The notes under the pieces are model-generated. The model searched no databases and was not told the origin of the DNA. It saw only the letters and a program-made list of their open reading frames with translations. This document shows positions 55,596 to 63,762 of a stretch of 63,762 nucleotides of DNA, piece by piece (position 1 is the stretch's first letter; the number at the start of each line of letters is the position of its first letter). The position numbers were made by a program, and so were the translations under genes. Source of the DNA: Chloroflexia bacterium (GTDB lineage Bacteria > Chloroflexota > Chloroflexia > Thermomicrobiales > CFX8); NCBI GenBank assembly GCA_030431755.1, contig JAUIIK010000008.1, positions 1 through 63,762 of the forward strand. Direction: 5' to 3'.

Positions 55596-56909
55596 ATGAC
55601 CTGGTTGCAAGAAGCGCTGATCGAGCACCCGGAGGCGGCGGTGTTTCTCGCGCTGGCGGCCGGGTTCTGGTTCGGCAGATTCACCATCAAGGGGTTTGGT
55701 CTCGGCGCGGTAACCGCGACGCTGCTCGCCGGGGTGACGCTTGGCTCGCTCGTTTCGATCCAGCTCGATGATGGCTCGACGGCGAGCATCGAGGTCTCTC
55801 ACGGCGCGATGGAGATGTTCTTTCTGGCGTTCATCTTCACGCTCGGTTTGCGCCTGGGGCCACAGTTCTTCGCTGGACTCCGGGGCGCGGCTGCGCCGCA
55901 GGCGCTCTTCGCGGTGATCGTCGCCGGCGTGGGCCTGACGACCTCGATCCTGATCTCGCTGGCGCTTGACTACAACCCCGGCTTGGCCGCCGGGCTTGCG
56001 GCCGGCGCGCTGACCCAATCCTCAATCGTCGGCGTCGCGCAGGACGCGCTCGGCAAGCTCTCGGAGGATCCCGAGACGCTGGACGAGTGAGACAACCTGG
56101 TGCTGGTTGCCTACGCCGTGACCTACCTCTTTGGCACGCTTGGCACGGCGATCTATTGCGCCAATGTCGCGCCGCGCTTGCTCGGAATCGCCGACCTCAA
56201 AGCGGCAGCCAGAGCGAAAGAGATCGAGCTTGGCATGCACGGGACCACAGCGGCCGTCGGCCTACCCGACGACGCTGGATTGCCAGCTGTGTCAGAGCCG
56301 GCTGATTACGGCGCTGACGACGATCTCGCCGGCAATCAGCAGGTCGAAGTTAGCGATCAGACCCGCGTCGCAAATGACTTCGTGATCATCGGGATCGGCG
56401 TTGCGGTAGGCGTGCTCGTTGGCGTCGTTACCTTCGACATCGGGAGCTTCCCGTTGACACTGACACCGAGCGTCGGCGCGCTGCTCCTGGGCCTCCTCAT
56501 CGGCTGGCGGCGCGGGACGCCCGAGGAGCCCGGCCAGCAAGCCCCAGGTGTGCAGTGGTTCTTCGAGACTGCCGGGCTGACGGTCTTTGTCGCGATGATC
56601 GGGATCAACGCCGGTCCCGGCTTCGTCGACGGCATGCGGGACTTCGGCGTCGAACTGTTGCTTGCCGGCATCGCTGTCACGTTGATTTCGCTCGTCGCCG
56701 GAACGTTGGTTGCCCGCTACATCTTTCGCTTTGACCCGGTGCTTACGCTGGGGTTGTTGGTCGGCGCGATGGCCACCTCGGCGGCCGTCGGGTCGGTCCG
56801 CGAGGCGGCGGACTCGAACGTGCCCGTCCTCAGCTACGGCGTCCCCTTCGCCGTCGCCAACATCGTGCGCTCGATCGGCGGGGCGGTCGTTGTTGCAGTA
56901 CTTGCGTAG
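55596..56909 (+). pseudogene. AspT/YidE-type membrane transporter with in-frame TGA
   Basis: Two open segments in one frame. 55596-56087 encodes 164 residues with five helices; a TGA follows at 56088-56090, and the same frame resumes at once with DNLVLVAYAVTYLFGTLGTA and continues to 56909. Together they make a full AspT-Ex-type protein (about 437 residues) with the two repeats (LGLRLGPQFFAGL; IGINAGPGFVDGM). GTG 56100 could start the second half alone. It is either a nonsense mutation, a read-through case, or a sequence error. Confidence 0.82.
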
Positions 56910-56984
56910 ATATCTGATGTCGCCAAACGCCGCCGGTCACGGACGCTCGCGGCTGAGTCTGCGACGCTACGGGAAAGTGGAGTG

Positions 56985-57602
56985 ATGACACCAGAGCCTC
57001 CGATTCGGCTAGGGTATTTTCTTGTATTGAGCGACGTTGCATCTCTCGACATGCGCGGGGCTTATCGTGGAGTAGACCGGGTGTGGTTCGGTCCTATTGT
57101 CGAAGATGATGGGTCGATCTCCGGAGTTTCTGAGGAGCTAGCCAGGCTTTGGGATCGATACAGCGAAGCAAAACACTCGAAGGAACTGAACACGAATCGA
57201 TGGCTGGTCACGAAGTTGGCATCCCAGTTTCGGGAGCATGACATAGTGCTTAATGTGATCTACACGGAGATTTCAGCTGTGATTGAAGGATCGCGAGATC
57301 TATCGAAGTACGAGCTATTTGATGAGACCGCAGCGGTCTGGCGAGGTGTTCATGACTCGATTGAGCAACGTCCTCAGAATTTGGAGTTTGTCGGGTACGA
57401 CGTTTCGTCCCCGTTTCCGAGTTTTCACTCCGCCATATATCAACCCGGTTTACCGAAAGATGAATTGTCGCTCGCTGACCTGCTCAATGACCACGGGCTG
57501 CCGAATCGATTCGATGATGCTTTGTTCATCGGTCGTGAGGCAAACAAGGCGGACTATGGCCCATACCCATTCTGCGTTCTAGGAGTTTGGAACGTTACCT
57601 AG
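56985..57602 (+). CDS. Hypothetical protein of lower GC
   Basis: A 205-residue soluble protein from ATG 56985 (GTGGAG upstream). Base and codon use are clearly more AT-rich than neighbours, which suggests transfer. It contains HSAIYQPGLPKDELSLADLL. I do not recognise the family; an immunity-type protein is possible but unsupported. Confidence 0.65.
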   Translation: MTPEPPIRLGYFLVLSDVASLDMRGAYRGVDRVWFGPIVEDDGSISGVSEELARLWDRYSEAKHSKELNTNRWLVTKLASQFREHDIVLNVIYTEISAVIEGSRDLSKYELFDETAAVWRGVHDSIEQRPQNLEFVGYDVSSPFPSFHSAIYQPGLPKDELSLADLLNDHGLPNRFDDALFIGREANKADYGPYPFCVLGVWNVT

Positions 57603-57721
57603 TCGTCTGTTTCCAATGCAGGCCGCAGTCGTTTTCATCGATCCAGTGATCGCCCACAGCGAAGTCGGAAGCCACGAATCCGGCATTCCCGGCAATTCGA
57701 GAAGCCACGCGGACTCGTTGT

Positions 57722-58483
57722 TCAGGTCGCAAGTAGGACCCGGAGTTCGGACACTATCTGCTGTTGTCGGTCTTGGAATACTGTTGGAAATCGATCGAAC
57801 AAGAGCACGCAATTTTGCAGCGTAGGGCTGCTCCAGCCAATGGCGTCAACTATGCGAGAGTGGACGTCTGTCAGCGGCACGAGTGGTCCCGGCACACCTC
57901 TCCTTCCAGACGGGAGTCGGACTCCTTCCCAAATGGGCTCGTGGTGGAAGACGCGGTTGCGGACGTGTCGGAGTTCATCGAAGCGACGATGCACTCGCCC
58001 ACGGTAGGGTTGGATCGAAGTTGGTGCGTGAGGAAATGCAGCTGACAGCAACGGGCTGTTCGGAGTGATCCAAAGCTGTGGGCCACGCGGGCTACTGCCA
58101 TAAGCTGCGCTGAGCATGCTCGTCCAGAATCCAAAGCTCAATTCAGCGATGATACGACCAGGCGACTGCTGCTTTCTCGCTCTCTGCAAGCGTAGCTTGG
58201 CGCGGCTGACGGCATCTCGCTCGTTGCGGAGGAGCATGTTTGGCAAGTTGTACCAGTCAGCCTGGCCATAGTGTTCAGCGAGGGTGCTGTGAACGGCATT
58301 GCGTAACGATACTTCAAGGGCTCCTAGCAGTGGGTAGAGTGCCTGACTCAGCGCGGCATTCCAGAAGTAGGTGGCAACCATCTCAATGTCGCCGCCGCCG
58401 ACAGGCCGATATGCGCTCAGTCGGTCCGTTGATAGGGCCGCCTCAAGATCAAGCATGTATTGTTGCACCGGTGATCCAGACAT
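57722..58483 (-). CDS. Abi-like HEPN protein (candidate phage defence)
   Basis: A 253-residue protein. LPLLGALEVSLRNAVHSTLAE, with the preceding YFWNAALSQALYP, matches Abi-like proteins, and RNRVFHHEPIW near residues 175-185 is the R-x4-6-H HEPN motif. HEPN proteins of this kind are ribonucleases in abortive infection. It is convergent with the unknown gene at 56985. Confidence 0.78.
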   Translation of the reverse strand: MSGSPVQQYMLDLEAALSTDRLSAYRPVGGGDIEMVATYFWNAALSQALYPLLGALEVSLRNAVHSTLAEHYGQADWYNLPNMLLRNERDAVSRAKLRLQRARKQQSPGRIIAELSFGFWTSMLSAAYGSSPRGPQLWITPNSPLLSAAFPHAPTSIQPYRGRVHRRFDELRHVRNRVFHHEPIWEGVRLPSGRRGVPGPLVPLTDVHSRIVDAIGWSSPTLQNCVLLFDRFPTVFQDRQQQIVSELRVLLAT

Positions 58484-58642
58484 CAGTGGCTGAACGCTCC
58501 AATGGACATGGGGACGCCTTTAACGTACACTTATCGAGTTATTCCCCAGAACCCACTGGCTGCTCGCGCGGCTATGGTGCTGGGGTTTTGATTTTCTCAC
58601 AGGTTTGGGTTCCACCATGCCTGCACACAATGAACGACATTG

Positions 58643-59827
58643 CTACCGCGAGATCGTCCGTTCGCGGTGGGGGCCGTAGGCGTTTTCGTCGAGCCAGAGG
58701 TCGCCTTCGGCGAAGCGGGATGAGCGGAAGGGGTGGAGGTCGAAGGATTGGGGCTCGCCCTTGGTGATCCACTCGGCCAGGCCCATGCCGATGGCTGGGG
58801 CTGTCTTGAACGACGTGCCGCTGTCGCCCAACATGCAGAACAGGCCCGCGAAGGCGGGAATCTGGTCGATGATTGGCCGGCCGTCGGCGCTCATGGTGAT
58901 GACGCCGGCCCAGCCGCCGCGCATCGTCGAATGCTCGAAGGCGGGCAGGCGGTGGGAGAGGGCGGCGCGGCAGTCTTCGACATAATCGTGGTCGACGCCC
59001 TCGGCGATGTCGTCCGGATTCGCGCCATCTACTCCTGACTCCAACCCAACAAGCGTGCTATTTGCGCCCTCGGGGCGGAACCAGGCTTCCTGGGAGTCGT
59101 CGATGAAGATCGGGTGGCGGTGGTCGAAGCCGTAGGGCCAGCGGAAGACGGCGACCTGAACGCGGCGCGGCTCCAGATCGAACTCCAGCCCGAGCGGCGC
59201 GACCAATCGTTGAGCCCAGGGGCCGGGGATCAGGACGACGTTGTCAGCCATGAACGCGCCGTCGGTTGTCTCGACGCCGGTGATCTTGTCGCCCTCGGCC
59301 AGCAGCTTCGTGGCCTCGACTCCGGAGCGGACGTCGACGCCGAGATCGCGGGCGGCATTGACGAAGCCGTAGAGCGTCGCGTTGGGGTCGGCGAAGCCGG
59401 AGTCGGGTTCGTAGGCGGCGCAGGTGATGTCGTCGACCCGCGTCGCCGGCTCAATCTCCAGGATCTCGTCGGTCGTCAGGACGCGCGTATTGATCCCGAG
59501 CCTCTGGTGCTCGGCGACGTTGCGACGTAGCTGCTCCTCGTACTGTGGCGCGACGACCTGCAGGAAGCCGGGCGACTCGAAGCCGCAGTCGCCGCCGACG
59601 ATCTCCGACCAGTTGCGGAAAACCTTCAGGCTCTCGAAGGCCATGTTGGCCTCGATCGGGTTGGTGTAGTGGGTGCGAACCAGCGCGCCGCTCTTGCCGC
59701 TTGCGCCCGCGCCGAGCTGGCGGCGCTCCAGCAGGACGACCTTCTTGACACCAGCTTTCGCGAGGAAGAAGGCGGTGCTCGCTCCGTTGACGCCGCCCCC
59801 TACGACAATGACATCGGCGGTGTTCAT
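58643..59827 (-). CDS. FAD-dependent oxidoreductase (DAO/sarcosine oxidase beta-like)
   Basis: A 394-residue flavoprotein with the Rossmann start VIVVGGGVNGASTAFFLAKA and a following E (LLER). GKSGALVRTHYT is the phosphate/FAD contact region, and the C-terminal GDSGTSFKTAPAIGMGLAEW is the second FAD loop. It oxidises an amine or amino acid; the exact substrate cannot be told. Confidence 0.92.
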   Translation of the reverse strand: MNTADVIVVGGGVNGASTAFFLAKAGVKKVVLLERRQLGAGASGKSGALVRTHYTNPIEANMAFESLKVFRNWSEIVGGDCGFESPGFLQVVAPQYEEQLRRNVAEHQRLGINTRVLTTDEILEIEPATRVDDITCAAYEPDSGFADPNATLYGFVNAARDLGVDVRSGVEATKLLAEGDKITGVETTDGAFMADNVVLIPGPWAQRLVAPLGLEFDLEPRRVQVAVFRWPYGFDHRHPIFIDDSQEAWFRPEGANSTLVGLESGVDGANPDDIAEGVDHDYVEDCRAALSHRLPAFEHSTMRGGWAGVITMSADGRPIIDQIPAFAGLFCMLGDSGTSFKTAPAIGMGLAEWITKGEPQSFDLHPFRSSRFAEGDLWLDENAYGPHRERTISR

Positions 59828-60050
59828 GCTGGTTACTCCTGTTTAACTGAATGTGCAGACTCGATACAATTCCGGACGTTCTCACACCATGCGAACGGCG
59901 CGCTTCGCGCCCGATGCTGGCCGATCTTAACATGGTCCTTCAGGGGTACTGCGGACTCCGGCGTCGGGTATGTTAGAGGTGGGTATCGGGTGACAGGGGG
60001 AGCGCGTGCGTCGATGACTCAGCTTTCGCATGCCGTGATTGGACTGTCCG

Positions 60051-61571
60051 GTGGCGAACGACGATAGCGCGCCGACTGCCGGGGCACGGCTGCGGGCTTC
60101 AGCCAGCGAGCTGTTCCACTGGCGCAGCCGGGTCTCGCGGCGGGTGTCCGCCGAGCGGCGTCAGGAAGTGATCGCGGAGCTGGACGGCTCGGCGGCGGTC
60201 TCGCAGGATTACATGATGCTGGCGATGCTCAGCTGCGTCATCGCCACCTTCGGGCTGGTCCTCAATAGCGGGGCCGTCATCATCGGCGCGATGCTGATCG
60301 CCCCGCTGATGTCGCCGATTCTCGCGCTGGCCCTGGCGCTGATCCGTGGCGACGCGCGCCGGATGCTACGGTCGCTGGTGACGCTGCTGATCGGGATCGC
60401 CATCGCGATCATGGTTAGCGCGGTGCTCGGGACAGCCGTTTCGACGAGCGAGTTCAACTTCCTGGCCGAGCTACCGGTCGAGGTGACGGCGCGCACATCG
60501 CCAACGCTCTTCGATCTGACGATCGCTCTGGCCGGTGGTCTGGCAGCCTCCTATGCCCTGGCCCAGCCGCGGCTCTCACCGACCTTGCCGGGTGTCGCTA
60601 TCGCGACGGCGCTGATGCCGCCGCTCTGCGTCGTCGGGATCGGCATATCCCAGGGGCAGTCCGATGCCCGCGACGGCGCGCTGCTGCTCTTCCTCGCCAA
60701 CTTCGTCGCCATCGTCTTCTCGAGCGCCGTTGTCTTTGCGCTGGTCGGCTTCGGTCCGCTATCGCTGCGCCGGAGGCGGGAGGTGATGTCGCGGACTTTC
60801 CTGCTGGCCAGCGTCATGCTCGTGCTGGTCGCGATTCCGCTGGTGAATTTCATGGTCGGCATCGCCGGCGACGCCCAGGAGAACCAGACGATCCGGGCGA
60901 CGATTGCCAGCCATCTGGAGGATCTCAGTCCGGACGCCAGCCTCGTCAGCTTCGACAAGCGCGAGATCGACGGCGAGCTGAACATCCAGGCGACGGTGCG
61001 GACGCCGAGGGAGCTGCTCTACGTCGAGAGCCTGGAGATCCAGGAGGAGCTGGCAGTCGCGCTGGATCGCACGGTGGCGCTCGACCTGCTGGTGATCCCG
61101 ATCACCCGCCTGGAGCCGGTCGACCCACCGACGGCAACGCCGACCCCGCCGCCCGATGCGACAGCCACCGCGACGCCGACAAGCACGCCGACCTCGACAG
61201 CGACGGCGATAGCAAGCCCGACCGCAACAGCGACGATTCAGGTCACGAGCACGCCACCGGCAACGGCTACCCCTCTGCCGACCCCAACGGCGACACCGCC
61301 GGCTACCCCTACGAGCGTCCCACCGACTCCAACTCCGGTCGTTTACCTGGCGGTCGCGGCAACCGGTGGCGAGGGCGTGAACGTGCGTCGCGATCCCCAG
61401 CCGGATGCGCCGCGGATCACGGCGCTACGAGATGGCGCGGTCGTGCAGGCCACCGGCCAGCGGGTCGAGTCCGACGGCTTCGTCTGGCTCGAAGTCGTCA
61501 TCCCGGACGGCCGGGTTGGCTGGATTGCCGAGCCGTTCCTTGTGCCGTACCGGGAGTTTGCCCAGCCGTAG
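60051..61571 (+). CDS. DUF389 membrane protein with Thr/Pro stalk and SH3b domain
   Basis: About 506 residues. The N-terminal DUF389 core (TIGR00341-type) has AELDGSAAVSQDYMMLAMLS, GAVIIGAMLIAPLMSPILAL and ATALMPPLCVVGIG with several helices. An extracellular domain (about 280-355), a Thr/Pro-rich linker (about 360-430) and a C-terminal SH3b-type domain (GVNVRRDPQPDAPRI...GWIAEPFL) follow. GTG 60051 or TTG 60039 may be the start. The SH3b could bind peptidoglycan. Confidence 0.85.
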   Translation: MANDDSAPTAGARLRASASELFHWRSRVSRRVSAERRQEVIAELDGSAAVSQDYMMLAMLSCVIATFGLVLNSGAVIIGAMLIAPLMSPILALALALIRGDARRMLRSLVTLLIGIAIAIMVSAVLGTAVSTSEFNFLAELPVEVTARTSPTLFDLTIALAGGLAASYALAQPRLSPTLPGVAIATALMPPLCVVGIGISQGQSDARDGALLLFLANFVAIVFSSAVVFALVGFGPLSLRRRREVMSRTFLLASVMLVLVAIPLVNFMVGIAGDAQENQTIRATIASHLEDLSPDASLVSFDKREIDGELNIQATVRTPRELLYVESLEIQEELAVALDRTVALDLLVIPITRLEPVDPPTATPTPPPDATATATPTSTPTSTATAIASPTATATIQVTSTPPATATPLPTPTATPPATPTSVPPTPTPVVYLAVAATGGEGVNVRRDPQPDAPRITALRDGAVVQATGQRVESDGFVWLEVVIPDGRVGWIAEPFLVPYREFAQP

Positions 61572-61644
61572 GGACACAAGGGATCATTGTGAGGCGGGTA
61601 AGTGGGTTTGCCATCCGCCGTAGTGGATTTGGAGGAGGCATCTC

Positions 61645-62418
61645 GTGCCATTTGCGACGAATCCAGATGACGGCGTGCGTATACACTATGCCGTCGAGGG
61701 TCGCACCGGGCCCGTCCTCATCCTGCAATATGGCTTCATGGGCTACATCGACGCCTGGTACGAAGCTGGCTACGTTGAAGCGTTGGCATCCGACATGCGG
61801 CTCGTCATCTTCGACCCTCGCGGGATGGAGGGGAGCGACCGCCCGCACGATCCCGGCGCCTACACGACGACACGCATGGCCCGCGACGTGCTAGCGCTGC
61901 TCGATGCGGTCGGCGTCGAGGCGGGCCACTACTACGGTTACTCGCGGGGCGGCAGGGTTGGCTATGAGCTGGCGCTACGTCACGGCGACCGGCTGCGGTC
62001 GGTTATCGTCGGCGCGATGCACCCCTACCACCGCGATCCGGACCAGTTCGACGAGCAGATCGAGATGTTCGAGATGGGCTGGGAACGGTCGATCCCGCAT
62101 CACGAGCAGCGCAACGGTCCGCTCGATCCAGAGGCCCGCGCCCAACTACTGCGTAACGACAGCCAGGCGCTGGCCGCATCCTGCGTTGCCGCCCAGCGCG
62201 CCCCCGGCTTTGATGACAGGCTCGGTGAGATCGAGGTGCCGGCGCTGATCCTGGCAGGCGACCGTGACGCGGCGTTTCACGACGACTCGCGACGGGCCGC
62301 CGCCGCGATGCCCGGTGGGCACTTCATGAGCCTGCCGGGCATCGATCACGGCGAAACATTCATGCGAAGTGATCTCGTCGCCCCGCTCATCCGCGATTGG
62401 GTCTCTGAAACCGGATAG
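61645..62418 (+). CDS. Alpha/beta hydrolase
   Basis: A 257-residue protein from GTG 61645. Nucleophile elbow YGYSRGGRVG (Ser about 95), acid in LILAGDRDAAF, catalytic His in GIDHGETF. A general esterase/epoxide-hydrolase-like fold; substrate unknown. Confidence 0.9.
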   Translation: MPFATNPDDGVRIHYAVEGRTGPVLILQYGFMGYIDAWYEAGYVEALASDMRLVIFDPRGMEGSDRPHDPGAYTTTRMARDVLALLDAVGVEAGHYYGYSRGGRVGYELALRHGDRLRSVIVGAMHPYHRDPDQFDEQIEMFEMGWERSIPHHEQRNGPLDPEARAQLLRNDSQALAASCVAAQRAPGFDDRLGEIEVPALILAGDRDAAFHDDSRRAAAAMPGGHFMSLPGIDHGETFMRSDLVAPLIRDWVSETG

Positions 62419-62469
62419 ATCTGGTTGGTTAGTCGAAACTAACTCCCGATGTCAGGCCGGGAAAAGCGC

Positions 62470-62505
62470 CACGGGGCGGCTCCCTAATGGCCGGATTGCC
62501 CCGTG
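62470..62505 (+). terminator. Hairpin between hydrolase and transporter genes
   Basis: CACGGGGC pairs with GCCCCGTG over a 20-nt insert, with no T-run. It may end the hydrolase transcript. Confidence 0.5.
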
Positions 62506-62546
62506 ACTTCCCACTTCCAGACCCATAGACTCCTAGGGGTGGCGCA

Positions 62547-63542
62547 TTGTCGCGCGCAAAGATCGAGGTTGCATTGGCGATCGACTCAGCGAAGTCAAGC
62601 CAGCACGCGGACTCGGCGGGGAAGACCGCACGGGTGCGCTTCGTCTTGGCAGCCATTCTGGTGCTGAATGTGCTCGTCGCGCTGGCCAAGCTCGGCGTTG
62701 GCCTGCTGGCGGGCTCGCTGGCGATGATCGCGGACGGTCTGCATTCGCTGCTGGACGGCGCGTCGAACGTCGTTGCCCTCATCGGCGTGTCGGTTGCCGC
62801 CCGCCCGGCTGACAACGATCACCCCTACGGCCACCATCGCTTCGAAGTCCTGGCAACGCTGGCGATTGCCGGCTTCATGTTGCTGGCGCTTGGCGAGATC
62901 GTCGACCAGGCCGCCGGGCGCATCTTCGGCGACAGCGCGCCGCAGATTGGTCTGCTCGCCGTCGCAGTCATGTCGGTGACCTTGCTGATTAACATCGGCG
63001 TGACGCTCTGGGAACGCCGGGAGGCAAAGAAGCTCGACAGCGACATCCTCCTTGCCGATTCACGGCATACGCTGTCGGATGTCCTGGTGTCGCTCTCGGT
63101 GCTGGCGTCGTTCGGCCTGGTGCGGCTCGGCTTCGGACTGGCCGATGTGCTGGTGACGCTGGTCATCGCCGGATTCATCGCCTACGGCGCCTGGCAGATC
63201 GTGCGCGAGGCGATGGAAAGCCTGGCCGATAGCGCCGTCGAGGATGCCGACCGCATTCGCGCGGCTGCCGTCGGAGTCGAGGGCGTTGAGGGCGCGCACG
63301 CCATCCGCAGCCGTGGCGGCGCGGGACGCACGTGGGTCGATCTGCACATCCAGGTAGATCCGGCGATGTCGGTCGTCGTCAGTCACGAGATCGCCAGCGA
63401 GGTCGCCGAGGCCGTTGAAGCCGAGCTTGGCCGCCCATCGGATGTCACGGTACACGTCGAACCGGCGACGCTCTACCATCTCTCGCGCATTCGACCCTAC
63501 GAGGTCGCTGACGGCGCGGACTGGCTCCACACGGCAGACTAG
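62547..63542 (+). CDS. Cation diffusion facilitator (CDF) metal efflux protein
   Basis: A 331-residue protein with six hydrophobic helices. The CDF signature is GSLAMIADGLHSLLDGASNV, with Asp/His metal ligands there and in HPYGHHRFEV and LLADSRHTLSDVLVS. The C-terminal cytoplasmic domain ends with VTVHVEPATLYH. It exports Zn, Fe, Co, Cd or Mn; which metal is not evident. TTG 62547 is the modelled start. The last 220 bp of the window hold only a REP-like palindrome near 63671. Confidence 0.93.
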   Translation: MSRAKIEVALAIDSAKSSQHADSAGKTARVRFVLAAILVLNVLVALAKLGVGLLAGSLAMIADGLHSLLDGASNVVALIGVSVAARPADNDHPYGHHRFEVLATLAIAGFMLLALGEIVDQAAGRIFGDSAPQIGLLAVAVMSVTLLINIGVTLWERREAKKLDSDILLADSRHTLSDVLVSLSVLASFGLVRLGFGLADVLVTLVIAGFIAYGAWQIVREAMESLADSAVEDADRIRAAAVGVEGVEGAHAIRSRGGAGRTWVDLHIQVDPAMSVVVSHEIASEVAEAVEAELGRPSDVTVHVEPATLYHLSRIRPYEVADGADWLHTAD

Positions 63543-63670
63543 CTCGCATTGCATTGAGATTCACCGCCTCGTTCAGGCTCGCGGTCCTGGAACCTCGAAA
63601 GTGGCCGACACCAACTTCCACGCAAGATTGGCAACCCGTTCCCACCCGGCTCACGGCCCGCATACGTACG

Positions 63671-63694
63671 CGGGTGGAGATGAACTCCACCCCT
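63671..63694. repeat. REP-like palindrome, partial
   Basis: GGGTGGAG, ATGAA, CTCCACCC followed by CTAC. It shares its CCACCCCTAC end with the element at 7607-7680. Confidence 0.48.
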
Positions 63695-63762
63695 ACGGAT
63701 CCATACGCCATCGATTCGTGGTTGGAAGTCCGTCGTTGTGAGAGAGTTGCCTAGCCCGGATG

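Overview
The window is high-GC bacterial DNA from a chromosome that most resembles a Chloroflexota, Thermomicrobia/Sphaerobacter-like organism. This rests on protein style (Thr/Pro-rich extracellular stalks, DUF389 protein, heavy use of GTG and TTG starts) and on REP-like GTAGGGGTGGGG palindromes, so the taxonomy is an inference. No rRNA, tRNA or CRISPR array was found.

Left flank (1-8365): gltX, an aminoglycoside-nucleotidyltransferase-like gene, two tandem paralogs of unknown function, then leftward metG. metG has a strong promoter and a T-box leader whose specifier reads AUG. To its right are a divergent FMN-binding oxidoreductase-like gene, a small transcription unit (promoter, 43-codon ORF, terminator), and an ABC exporter made of an ATPase gene and a permease gene.

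Prophage (about 8366-53455, 45.1 kb): a siphovirus-type prophage is integrated inside the permease gene. The two gene pieces join exactly in frame at a shared ATG and give a complete six-helix ABC-2 permease. Integration is by a large serine recombinase at the left end. Leftward lysogeny genes are the integrase, a membrane-anchored protein and an XRE repressor. The rightward early/replication block (10954-22049) holds many small zinc-ribbon proteins, a single-strand-annealing-type protein, a replication initiator with an iteron origin inside its gene, a helicase-loader-like protein, a ParB-like protein, a metallopeptidase and two RusA-like nucleases. Then follow packaging and head genes (22269-31245), connectors and tail tube (31245-34880), and tail chaperones with a -1 frameshift site (34957-35753). 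A reverse-strand cargo cassette (36292-37886) interrupts the tail module before the tape measure (38629-42465). Tail tip/fibre genes (42462-49980), lysis genes (50165-53280) and a terminator close the element.

Regulation: a 19-bp imperfect palindrome (GCGCGAAC-N4-TTACGCGC type) recurs next to promoters at about 10914, 14641, 22197, 27630, 37635 and 50122. These are the starts of the early, replication, packaging, head, cargo and lysis units, which suggests one regulator acting across the prophage.

Right flank (53459-63762): permease 3' part, a Phd/RelE toxin-antitoxin pair, an M42 peptidase, an AspT/YidE-type transporter broken by an in-frame TGA, an unknown lower-GC gene, an Abi-like HEPN protein, a FAD oxidoreductase, a DUF389 protein with an SH3b domain, an alpha/beta hydrolase and a cation-efflux transporter.

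Most notable: attP lies inside the 3' end of the integrase gene, so integration replaces the integrase C-terminal tail with a host-encoded one; the reverse-strand cargo cassette carries a protein with a RAMP-like glycine-rich loop; and there is a prophage-wide operator set.
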